In this document: positions 54,957-64,000 of the stretch, piece after piece
Layout of the letters: the number at the start of each line of letters is the position of its first letter
Numbering within the stretch: position 1 is the stretch's first letter
From: Xanthoparmelia taractica
Lineage: Eukaryota; Ascomycota; Lecanoromycetes; Lecanorales; Parmeliaceae
Length of the DNA stretch: 64,000 nucleotides
Assembly: GCA_033085395.1 (NCBI GenBank)
Contig: JANQBS010000043.1
Coordinates: 124,001 to 188,000 of the forward strand
Reading direction: 5' to 3'
Made by a program: the position numbers and the translations under genes
The notes under the pieces: generated by a model
Databases searched by the model: none
The model's input: only the letters and a program-made list of their open reading frames with translations
What the model was told of the DNA's origin: nothing

Positions 54957-57737
54957 ATGGAGTCTTCGAGAGTATTCGTCAAAGGATTGCCCCCGAATCT
55001 AAGTCCCGACTACTTCAAGGAACACTTCTCGAAGCAGTTTGCAATCACAGATGCAAAATTAATTCCTCATAGGCGCATTGGTTATGTTGGTTACAAGACG
55101 CCTGAAGATGCTGCAAAAGCAGTCAGATACCATAACAAATCTTTCATCCGCATGTCGAGGATTAGTGTCGAGCTTGCTCGTTCAATCGAAGATCAGCATG
55201 CCTGGGGAGTGAGGACAAACTCCGCCAACGATAGCAAGAGCGGGCGCGCAGATTTCCAAGAGAGTGACCTAACAGATACCAACACTGATGAGAAAAGAAA
55301 GCGGAAGCGTGAAGGTGCACCAGAGTCTGAAGGCAACCCCAAGCTCCAGGAGTTCCTGGAAGTCATGCGACCGCCCTCCAAGTCAACCATCTGGGAGAAC
55401 CAAGATGCCAAATATTCACAAGGCTCAGCGCGGCTTACTCTGGGGGCTGAGAATGCTATGACACCAGCGGCTCAGCAGGACGAGGCTCGTGAGCACGTTC
55501 CAAAGAAAAGGAAGAAAGAGCGACAGGTTGAGGGGAAAGATGTGGTGCCTGCTGAGGCTCCTGAGCCTCCGGGTATACCTAGCGTGGATGCAAAGACTGT
55601 CCCAAGTGATCGTGATCTCTCTGAAGAAGCTACGCGAGAGCGGATGACCGAATCATTAGCAGTATCAGACGCTGACTGGCTCCGAGCCCGGACTAGCAGA
55701 TTGCTAGGGTTGATGGACGACGAGGATGTGCAAGCTACATCGCTGCCTGAAGATGCGCCAACGGAGAAAGCAAGTCTATCTGAAATTCCAGAGTTGGTTA
55801 ACGATCGTAGCGTATCCGATGCAAGTGTTCAAATGGACGAGGAATTAGAGGTCGAAGGAGCCATATCTGAGAAAGAAGCCGCTGGTAATGGGAGGCTTTT
55901 TGTGCGGAACCTTACATACACAGTTACCGAGGAAGATCTAAGAAAGCATTTCGAGGATCGAGGTCACGGCACTATCGAAGAGGTGAGCCCAGGGCTACAT
56001 GGTTTTTTGCGGGTTTTGTTTTGGTCGGATTCTTATGATGAACATCCTGATAGGGACAGCTTACGCCATGCGTGTGATGTCACCAGGAAGAAGTTTTTAG
56101 TAGAACACTTCTTGATTCTGAAGAACGAACCGCATCCTCTATTTTTTTTACATTGAAGACTTTCTCTGTTTCAAGTGCTGATGATATTTAGGTGCACCTT
56201 CCAATCGATTCGCGGTCTGGCGAAAACAAGGGTTTTGCCCACATTCAGTTTACAGAACCGGAAGCAGCGATCAAGACGCTTCACATTCTGGACCGCAAAC
56301 CGTTCCAAGGCCGTTTACTACATGTGATGCCAGCCAACGCGAGAAGAGAGACTACCTTGGATGAGTTTGCTATTTCCAAAATGCCACTAAAGAAACAACA
56401 GCAGATCAGGCGCAAAATTGATGCGGCTTCGTCTACCTTCAATTGGAATTCATTGTATATGAACGTGAGTCTACGATGGTCGTAAAGGCTCTCTAATTAC
56501 GCTTACGAGCTTTTGCTAGTCTGATGCGGTCATATCATCGATCTCTGATCGACTTGGCGTGACAAAGTCCGAATTGTTGGACCCAACCTCGTCAGACGCT
56601 GCAGTCAAGCAAGCACTTGCTGAAACACATATCATCCAAGAGACCAAGTCTTACTTCGCGAATCACGGTGTAGATCTAGAAGCCTTTAAGAAAAAGGAGC
56701 GCGGGGACACCGCAATTCTGGTCAAAAACTTTTCATATGGTACAAAGTCAGAAGAGCTGAAGAAGCTTTTCGAACCTCACGGCCGAATAAAGAAACTACT
56801 AATGCCGCCATCTGGTACCATTGCAATTGTTGAATATGACCAATCGGATCATGCACGATCAGCATTTGGTAGTCTAGCTTATAGGAAGTTCAAGGACTCG
56901 ATATTATACCTTGAGAAAGCGCCCAAAAATCTATTTCAAGGTGTGCACGGCTTACCAGACAGCCGGCTGGATGAATCTGCAAAACCTCAGGGTGCAAAGC
57001 CTTCTGTGACGGAATTGCTGGAAAGCGAGGATCCTTCTGAGTCGGCCAATATGTCGACGCTATTTGTCCGTAATCTCAACTTTTCGACTACTACAGACTG
57101 CTTGCGTAAAGTCTTTCAATCTCTGGAGGGCTTGATGTCTGCTAAGGTGAAGACCAAGCCCGATCCGAAAAAGCCCGGGCAGCTTTTGAGCATGGGGTTT
57201 GGATTTCTCGAGTTTCGAAATAAGAGCAATGCCCAAGCAGCTCTCGCAGCTATGGATGGTTACAGGCTTGACGGTCACGAGCTCCTCATAAGAATGTCGC
57301 ATAAGGCTATAGATGCGGCTGAAGAGCGTAGGAAGGAAGACCAGGCCAAGAGGATGGCGGGCAGAAAGACCAAGATCATCATCAAAAATCTGCCATTCGA
57401 AGCTTCCAAAAAGGATGTGCGATCACTATTTGGATCTTACGGTCAGCTGCGATCTGTTCGAGTACCTAAAAGGTTTGATAGCTCTACGCGTGGATTCGCT
57501 TTTGCGGATTTCGTCACGGCCAGAGAAGCAGAGAACGCCATGGATGCATTGAGAGATACGCACTTGCTGGGGAGGAGATTGGTTCTGGACTTTGCCGCCG
57601 AAGATGCTGTCGACCCTGAGCAAGAAATAGAGAAGATGCAACAAAAAGTTGGTAAACAAGCCGATAAGGTTGCATTGCAGAGATTGGCAGGTTCGGGCCG
57701 AAAGAAGTTCCATGTCGAAGGGGGCGACGAGGATTGA
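54957..57737 (+). CDS. mrd1: Multiple RNA-binding domain protein Mrd1
   Basis: Three exons (54957..55982, 56192..56464, 56520..57737), each a multiple of three, give 2,517 nt or 838 aa. Five RRMs are visible. RRM1 is at the start (RVFVKGLPPNLSPDYFKEHF). RRM2 begins near residue 315 (RLFVRNLTYTVTEEDL) and is split by intron 1. RRM3 has AILVKNFSYGTKSEELKKLF, RRM4 TLFVRNLNFSTTTDCL and RRM5 KIIIKNLPFEASKKDVRSLF. A charged linker separates RRM1 and RRM2. The order matches Mrd1, a nucleolar protein that binds 35S pre-rRNA and U3 snoRNA and is needed for the early cleavages giving 18S rRNA. Intron 1 (209 nt) is long for this locus. An upstream in-frame ATG at 54900 would add 19 residues. Confidence 0.94.
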
Positions 57738-58330
57738 TTTCAAGGAGCAGTTTTGATGTGCCTTGACGAACCACAGATCCTCGCCCCTTACATGGCTTGC
57801 TAGACACTTCACAAGCAAAACTATATCAACATTGTCCTTGATGTTGTTTTCTTCGATTCTTGATGTTTCCCTTGTCCAATAGCTTTTGATCACACGCTCG
57901 AATCTTGTGGAAATTAGGGCCGAATCTCTACCCACTCACATCATCCTCCCACAACCGGTCGTTCCTCGTTATGGATCCTTTGCTATGATTAAGAATGGTC
58001 GTCATGGTAGCGCTCTCATTCTCGCGCCTCTTCTTGTCCCTTGGAGCGGCTTCCAACGCTAACCCTTGCTTGAACGCGGTTGGGCTCTTGCAAACGGAGG
58101 TTGTAAGCAAGGCTGTGCAAGATCTGCCGGTTCAGTGCGTGCTTTTTATGGTCCAGTTAGCTGATCGAAGGTCTTGTTTAATTATCTCCCTGCAGTACCA
58201 ATCTCGACTGTATATTGCTGAATAACAACTGCATCTTGATATAGCAGCATCATATCCTGTGCATACTTAAAAAGCATCATTCTCAATTGTCTATTGCATA
58301 CCGCCCATCATTCCTTATCTGCTGACATTC
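57738..58330. other. Intergenic between mrd1 and the TEA gene
   Basis: About 0.6 kb; small overlapping frames on both strands near 57928-58225 lack any motif. Contains the mrd1 3' end and the TEA-gene promoter. Confidence 0.5.
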
Positions 58331-61055
58331 ATGGAGCTACATCTGAATGCACGCGTCCTCCCTTCTAATGCTCCTGTTCTGCAAGAAGATGCCAGTGGCC
58401 TCCTGTCCACGCCGATAGACCTTGCGGAAACGTCTTCTGCTGAGATATGCCAAAACTACAATCGTGGTAACGGCTGCTCTGCTTGCAACCTGCAGCATGT
58501 ATGCTTGCGCTGCAAACAGCATGGTCACCCCGCAACGGAGTGTGAGTGTGGCGTACTTCGAGTGAGTTCGGGGAACGTGGGATCCAGTGTATCTAATTCA
58601 TACAATACCGACTCGAAGACGGGAGACACGCAGAAGTATGAATTCATACATGTGTCTTCTCTTGTCAACCCTCCCCGTCATTCAGCACAAGCTGCTATCA
58701 AAGCAGAACATCCAAGACGACAGCAACCCTCATCATGGTCGTTGCCAAAGGGATATCCATGGTATTGGCATGTCGAATATGAGACCCCAAGGTACCGAGC
58801 ATATCGGGACAAAATCAGAGGGAGGGGATCAAAGGATGAAAAGTGGCCAGACCTTGTAGAAGAGGCTTTTCAACTGGGTCTGTGCTAACGATGAAGAGAT
58901 CATTTCGAAATTCACTGACTAGCTTCTCGTAGGTATACGAAAATATCGAAGACGAGGCCGAAAGAAGAGCGAGCTCAACGGCAAGCAGGCCGGAGGCAAT
59001 GAGTTCATTTCAGAATTCATTAGACGGACTACAGGTTACATTCGTGATCGGAAGCAGGTTTCTAGCCACATCCAAGTTTTAAAAAAGTTCTTGGAAGGGA
59101 ACCCAGCCTGTGGGTCTGATCGTCCAAAGTCGTGGTCCAACAATGCTGACCGTTCTACCCCAGGGATGAGCCTCGTCGCTCCCATACTTTCCGAGAATTC
59201 GAAAAAAAAAGCACACGGTAGTATTGCCCATGAAGAGATCGTAGGCGCTTACGAGAACTTGGAGTACGAGGATGTACATGAATATCGCCCTTCACCAAGT
59301 TCATATCCTCCTTTCCCCAATCGTTCCTCAACACCGCTCGAGATTATAGCCTCCGAGCTGCTCCAAGATCCCACTTTACGACGCGTCTCGGAGTTTACCA
59401 TGACTCTGAGAGACGAGGGTGGTAGCAAAGCTGTTCGGCATACTTACACGTCAATACAGAGCGAAACGCCCTCCGCCCCGAGGGCGTTGGCGGATGTCAT
59501 TAACTGGCGTGAAATGTACCCTGACTTGGCCGCTTGCCATGACCGAGGGCCCGTTGATTGTCCAATGTTCCTTTTCGATACTCATTTGAGCTTGTTGGGA
59601 CAATATTACCCTTCAAACCTTGATATTAGGCTCTTTATGGACTTCAGCCAGGGTGCGCACTTCACCAATTGGCGCTCGTATCCAAAGTTCTACGAACAGA
59701 ATGGTTGTCCGGTAGACCTGACAGAGTCATGGGACGTCCTGGAAAGCGCACAGCTGAAAGGAACGGACCACTCTAGGCTCGGTCCGGTATATTTTAGAAG
59801 CGCATGGTGGGTCCAGGTGTTCTCCAGCATGATCAACAAGAAGATGATAGTGGAGAAGAAGGGAGACCCTAGATTGATGAAGGAAGAAGAGGAGCGCGCC
59901 ATTCAATACGTTCAAGGACTTTCTGTAATGCAAGAGATCTGGGCTACGCATCGAGCCTCGAAACGTGGGCCGCAAAGGATGGCCATCCTACTGTGGAGGT
60001 TCAGTGCAGCAAGAAGAGGGGAGGTAGCGACAACGAGCTGGCGAAAACTTCTCCCGCCAGTGTCTGTATACGATGTCCAGTCACCACATCCTCCATCTGA
60101 AAACCCTCCCATGATCCTTGACACAACTCTTGAAGCAGCATCACCATACGTCGCACACCACGAGACTCAGCCCAGTATCTTCTCTGGTTATCCAGCTGGG
60201 GATTTGCTCACTGCTCCTTTGTCCAAAGACAGCTCCTCGTCGACGACGCCGACGCCCGAAAGCCGCTCGTTTCCATCTTCGGCGTCGAACTCGGCCTACC
60301 CATTGTACCCGTCTCAAGAGTCCTCGTTCCATTCACAAGGCTCTGCCTACCCTCCCTTGGATATTTTCGACTCGCAGGACTCGGGATACACCCTCTACGA
60401 GCAACCCGAAGTTGTTGAGGCATCCCAAGAGTCTTACGGGTGTCATGAACCGGCAGATTGCTCGCAGGAATCCTACGAATCTCAGGAAGTCATTTATCAC
60501 TCGCAAGAATCCTTGTACCAAGGTGTCCTGGACCAACTCTACGAATACCCAAGTCAGATTGTCGACGCCCCGGTGACAGCCTCGGCATCCCAAGACTTTA
60601 CCGGCGGGCAGATCGAGTTGTCTTACGCCCAGACCGAGGACTCGCAGTCATCCTACGAGGCACCTCTGATTGCACCGCAAGCTCACATGGTACCTCAACA
60701 CCAGCTGATCCAGCATCCGGAGCAGTTCGATCAGCACGATTACCTCGAGCCAAACCCGGACAATGTCGGCTGTGGCCAGGAGGAAGTGGATGAGCAAGCA
60801 CAGGCGCAACCGCCAGCACAGTCTCAGGAGCTGAATGGGCTGATCATCGACTACAGTGGTTGGGAGGAAACGCTACGACTCAATCCGGACCTCGAACGCC
60901 ATCTCAGCATCAACACTATGGACGAGGTGGGGCACAGTGGGCAGCAATACGTGAGCCCGGTGGGGCAAGAAAGGGCGGACCCGACGCAGGGAGAGATGCT
61001 TGGGGAGGTTCAAGATGAGGGGGGTAGCCCTCAGAGGCAGTTGGAGTGTCAGTAA
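58331..61055 (+). CDS. TEA/ATTS-domain protein with N-terminal CCCH-like and zinc-knuckle motifs
   Basis: Two exons (58331..58877 and 58933..61055; intron 55 nt) give 2,670 nt or 889 aa. Residues about 40-72 carry ICQNYNRGNGCSACNLQHVC followed by a canonical CCHC knuckle, CLRCKQHGHPATEC (C-X2-C-X4-H-X4-C). A linker leads to a TEA domain at about residues 165-236, split by the intron: KWPDLVEEAFQLG, RGRKKSELNG, GGNEFISEFIRRTTG and RKQVSSHIQVLKKF. The last block is the diagnostic TEA recognition helix. A folded-looking region follows (WREMYPDLAACHDRG, WVQVFSSMINKKMIVEKKGD, MAILLWRFSAARRGEVATTS). The tail is rich in SQ and Gln (about residues 640-815). TEA proteins such as AbaA and Tec1 bind CATTCY sites and direct development. 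Coupling to a zinc knuckle is unusual as far as I know; function is inferred as a transcription factor. Confidence 0.88.
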
Positions 61056-61459
61056 AGGAGCGGCATGTTTACCGAAGCATGTGCGGGGGAACTGCGGTCG
61101 TCTTTTTTGGAAGAGCTTATGAGGATTTTCTTTATAAATTATGATCATTGTTAGTGACGAGGAAGTAAATGAACAATCGTTTCCATCAGATGTGCTGGGG
61201 GGTAAAAGTAAGCAAGCCTGGGGACAAGAGTATCCAACCTGGCGCGAGTGGAGAAGGTCATTTTGGATAGCCTTTGAAAGCAGATGAAGTGAAGCGAGCA
61301 CTGGATGTTGGCGGGATATTTCTGTTGGAAGGTTGAGGCTGGTGGAAGAACAACGCGGGATGATTTGGGCTGATGCAGGTACCTTGGTTGGGAGGAAGTG
61401 GCAAGGCTGTCTCTCACTTGAACTTAAGTTGATTAGCTTAGTCTGGCTGACGTCGGATG

Positions 61460-61460
61460 T

Positions 61461-61497
<37 letters not shown>

Positions 61498-61498
61498 A
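61460..61498. repeat. (TTG)n microsatellite
   Basis: About 13 perfect TTG units followed by T and C homopolymers. Confidence 0.95.
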
Positions 61499-61898
61499 TT
61501 TTTTTTCCCCCCGGACAGTAAGAAAGGGGAGAGAGGGATGTATGGTGATATAGTTGTCTCCATTGTACTTTATATATTCTTCGGGGTATGTGCAAAGTGA
61601 TGTACTTGTACTATCGTGGTTCGAAAGAGGTGGGGGGTTTAAGTGGAGCGGAAAGGGTAGGTACCTAGTTTAGAGGTAGTCTTTATTCTAGGGGACTTTC
61701 TAGGGTACCTACCTTATTTTTAGGGGCTCCCCGAAAAAAATGGGCAAACTCTCCCCGCAAGCCGCTTCGAGGTTTAAGGTAGAAGTACTGTACTTTTGTC
61801 TTCGATAGGCGATACTCCGAGGCTTCCGATGACGATATTGGATAATAATAATACAGATACTTCCTCTTGATTGTTATTTGCGAGCCCATCCGCATTCA

Positions 61899-61925
61899 AT
61901 TCTTCTTCTTCTTCTTCTTCTTCTT
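61899..61925. repeat. (TTC)n microsatellite
   Basis: About eight TTC units followed by a T run. Confidence 0.9.
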
Positions 61926-62902
61926 TTTATTCCGTAGTATATATCCGACAATACTTTGATACTTGATGCATAAGGTAGAAGTACTTCCAGTGAAGCTTGG
62001 ACGCTTTTCGCTTACGCCCCGGAGAAAACAAAAAGAGGTGTGGGTGACAAGTGACAAGCTTGAGGGAAGTGAGGCTTTGCCTTTTAGGTACCATATGCCC
62101 GAACAGTACCTAGCTTTTGCCCACTTTGCTGACAAGTGTGTTCGAGGCCTTTGCCCGATATGGTAGGCTGTTGCGCGCCCTTTACGCCAGGTCACACATG
62201 GCCAATAAGGAAAAGATCCAAAAGAGCTTTTCTTATTTTCTAACTTATCCTCCAGCAGCACAACCCTTCCATCCCTTCCGAAATAATCCTGATAGATTGA
62301 TTGAATTCCATTATTCCATTATTGAGTTATTTCCCATAAGTCGTAAGTCGTGTGAAAGAGAATTCGAACAACATTACATAGTTTCTGTTCCTCCTGCCAG
62401 TGCTACCAATGTAATTTGTGCCGAAGAGGAGCAAGGCCAGATGAATGCCGTGTCGGCGAGTATCGTCCAGTAAATCTGCGTTGCCAAGCGCTTCTACTTC
62501 TACCCAGATATGATATGCCATTATCGATTGTTCGTTTTCAAGTACGGAGTACAAGTGTGTAGCAGTGAATCCAAAGTAGTTTTCTTTTCTGCATATGTAT
62601 CTACTAAAGTACTTGGTACTTAATGCGAGTGAATATGCCTAAGGTATTATAGAAGTAAGTATATATTAAAAGGCAAAGCTAAAGCGGAACCTATCGGTCA
62701 CCAGATACCTTACCTTAATCCTTGCTCGCCTTGCAGCATGCCAGTTGCGGAGAGAGAGGGTTAAAAGACAAGAGAAGGGCGGACTCTGATCCTTGCATCT
62801 ACCGCTGCCACCAATCCTCCTCCAATCATCTTGCCCTAGCACGCTTTGAACCTCTGCATCCCAAGGCCAAATTCATTGTCCCCCATTCCACTTCCTCCCA
62901 CC

Positions 62903-62978
62903 TCAAACACACACACACACACACACACACACCCACTACCCACATACATACATACATACATACAAGCACACACACACA

Positions 62979-63021
<43 letters not shown>
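62903..63021. repeat. Compound microsatellite (CA)n-(CATA)n-(CA)n-(CT)n
   Basis: CA units from about 62905 to 62932, ATAC units 62943-62963, CA units 62967-62980, then 20 CT units 62981-63020. It ends about 265 bp before the next start codon, so it may sit in a promoter or leader. Confidence 0.95.
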
Positions 63022-63023
<2 letters not shown>

Positions 63024-63286
63024 CTCCTCCCTCTTTCATATTGCTGTTCCATTTCATAAGCTCCGCCCACCCATCTGTTGCAATCCGTTTGCTATCCCTC
63101 TTCCTAGTCCAACTCATATTGCTGCGGCTCTCATTTTCTCCGTCCGGCTCTCACGCTTGGAGCACATGGACCAGCTGATCCTCCACATCATGCCTTAACC
63201 GGCCCACCAAATTCTTTGCTGCCGGCCTACGCAAATACCCCATTACACATCACCCTCATACCTCAGAAGCCGCGAGGAAATACGCC

Positions 63287-64000
63287 ATGGCGCAGCTACT
63301 CGTTCCTGACAGCGGTCTTACCCTCGTCTCCCACGCTCAGTCAACCCTCGAAGACGCTACCTCCAAGGTCAATGCCGGGCCTCCCCAAGTCATGCAGCTC
63401 GATTTACCACCCAATCTCCTTAGTGACCTAATGAGGAGCGCCCGCAAGGGAGTGAATGTACACTTCGGAAAGACAATCGTAAGCGGTTTGCTCAATAGTC
63501 ATTGACAACTGTCTCGTGCGCTAACATAAGTGAATAGACCCTACACTATGGCAACAAGTCTCAGCTTCTTAATGCATCGCCCTGCACTCCCTCCTCGACG
63601 GAAATCTACGAGGTCACTACAGAAGACGAGAATGAGCTCGCGTTGACGGGGCGACTAAGTCACCAGCTCGCCATGCAGAAAGCTCAAGATGACATTGCAG
63701 GTGCCGATGAGGCGCTCATGAAGCTACAAAGTCAACTGGCTTCCCATCAGAAAGACAAGCAGTCGAAGCAGTGAGTACTCCCACATCCCTTCTCGTCCTT
63801 TCACTTCATCCTAACAATATCGACTACTCAGAATCAAATACGTTCCTGATAACTCCGAACTTCCCCCTCCTACCAAGCAGACGGCAGCTGCTCTCAGACA
63901 TCAGTCCGTCAAGACCAACTCGCTTTCCTTCCTCAAGAAACAGCACAACCCCGCCCATCTTAACAATACTACTCGCTCGACGCCTGTCAGCCCTTCGCTC
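63287..64000 (+). CDS. Probable ELL-type RNA polymerase II elongation factor (partial)
   Basis: Starts MAQLLVPDSGLTLVSH at 63287 and runs off the right edge. Exons are 63287..63478, 63538..63770 and 63832 onward, with introns of 59 nt (GTAAGC...AATAG) and 61 nt (GTGAGT...CTCAG). Visible blocks are QLDLPPNLLSDLMRSARKG, VHFGKTITLHYGNKSQLL, PSSTEIYEVTTEDENE and ALTGRLSHQLAMQKAQDDIA. The order of a hydrophobic strand, an FGK...LHYG block and an EIYEV block resembles the N-terminal ELL domain of fungal elongation factors (S. pombe Ell1). That assignment is from memory and moderate. The gene itself is well supported by splicing and coding character. Only about 195 residues are in the window. Confidence 0.6.

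Larger units (their letters stand above)
61056..63286. other. Intergenic, 2.2 kb with simple repeats
   Basis: No supported gene. Holds a (TTG)n tract, a (TTC)n tract, several GGTACC/AGTACTT palindromic bits and, near its right end, a compound CA/CATA/CT microsatellite. A 240-codon minus-strand frame (60873-61595) with poly-Gln is an artefact of the (TTG)n tract overlapping the TEA gene. Confidence 0.55.

Noticed and set aside
57928..58225. Short frames on both strands between mrd1 and the TEA gene
   Set aside because: No motif, overlapping on opposite strands, no splicing support.
60873..61595. 240-codon minus-strand frame with a poly-Gln run
   Set aside because: Overlaps the 3' end of the TEA gene and the poly-Gln comes from the (TTG)n microsatellite; no other domain.

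Overview
This window is nuclear DNA of a filamentous ascomycete (Pezizomycotina). The genes are densely packed on both strands and most carry short GT-AG introns of about 45-100 nt with CTAAC/CTGAC-like branch sites. The gene content fits: SomA/Flo8-type LisH regulator, CSN7, group VI (Sln1-type) histidine kinase, NudG/LC8, TEA-domain factor and Dur3. I cannot resolve the class from sequence alone. Where all splice sites could be read, exon lengths sum to a multiple of three, which is the main internal check on the models.

Left part (1-13 kb): two copies of an uncharacterised fungal domain (minus strand, one running off the left edge); a protein with two dsRBD-like regions; a SomA-like regulator; the TRAPP subunit Bet3 (with a 9-nt exon) divergent from the U5 snRNP 40-kDa WD40 protein; and a fungal membrane protein. 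About 3.2 kb with no convincing gene follows.

Middle (16-36 kb): class I CPD photolyase, ribosomal protein S21, a tandem pair of Cys/His-rich paralogues, a broken Pth11-like rhodopsin-domain gene, two unrecognised genes, an Sln1-type osmosensing hybrid histidine kinase, and a Rax1-type RGS membrane protein.

Right (36-64 kb): an Rmd1-like DUF155 protein, the 9-1-1 clamp subunit Rad1 divergent from the SAGA acetyltransferase Gcn5, COP9 signalosome subunit 7, a complete Fot1/pogo-type DNA transposon (1,903 bp, 69-bp perfect terminal inverted repeats, TA duplication, open transposase), a Ccc2-type copper ATPase, the urea transporter Dur3 (10 exons, one of 10 nt, with GATA sites upstream), dynein light chain LC8 divergent from the pre-rRNA factor Mrd1, a TEA-domain protein with an N-terminal zinc-knuckle module, and the start of a probable ELL-type elongation factor.

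Nothing here is a metabolic cluster. It is mostly a housekeeping and signalling neighbourhood with one recent transposon and some lineage-specific genes. The least conventional items are the zinc-knuckle/TEA architecture with an SQ-rich tail, the micro-exons in bet3 and dur3, the GC-AG intron in gcn5, and the intact transposon with hairpin-bearing termini.
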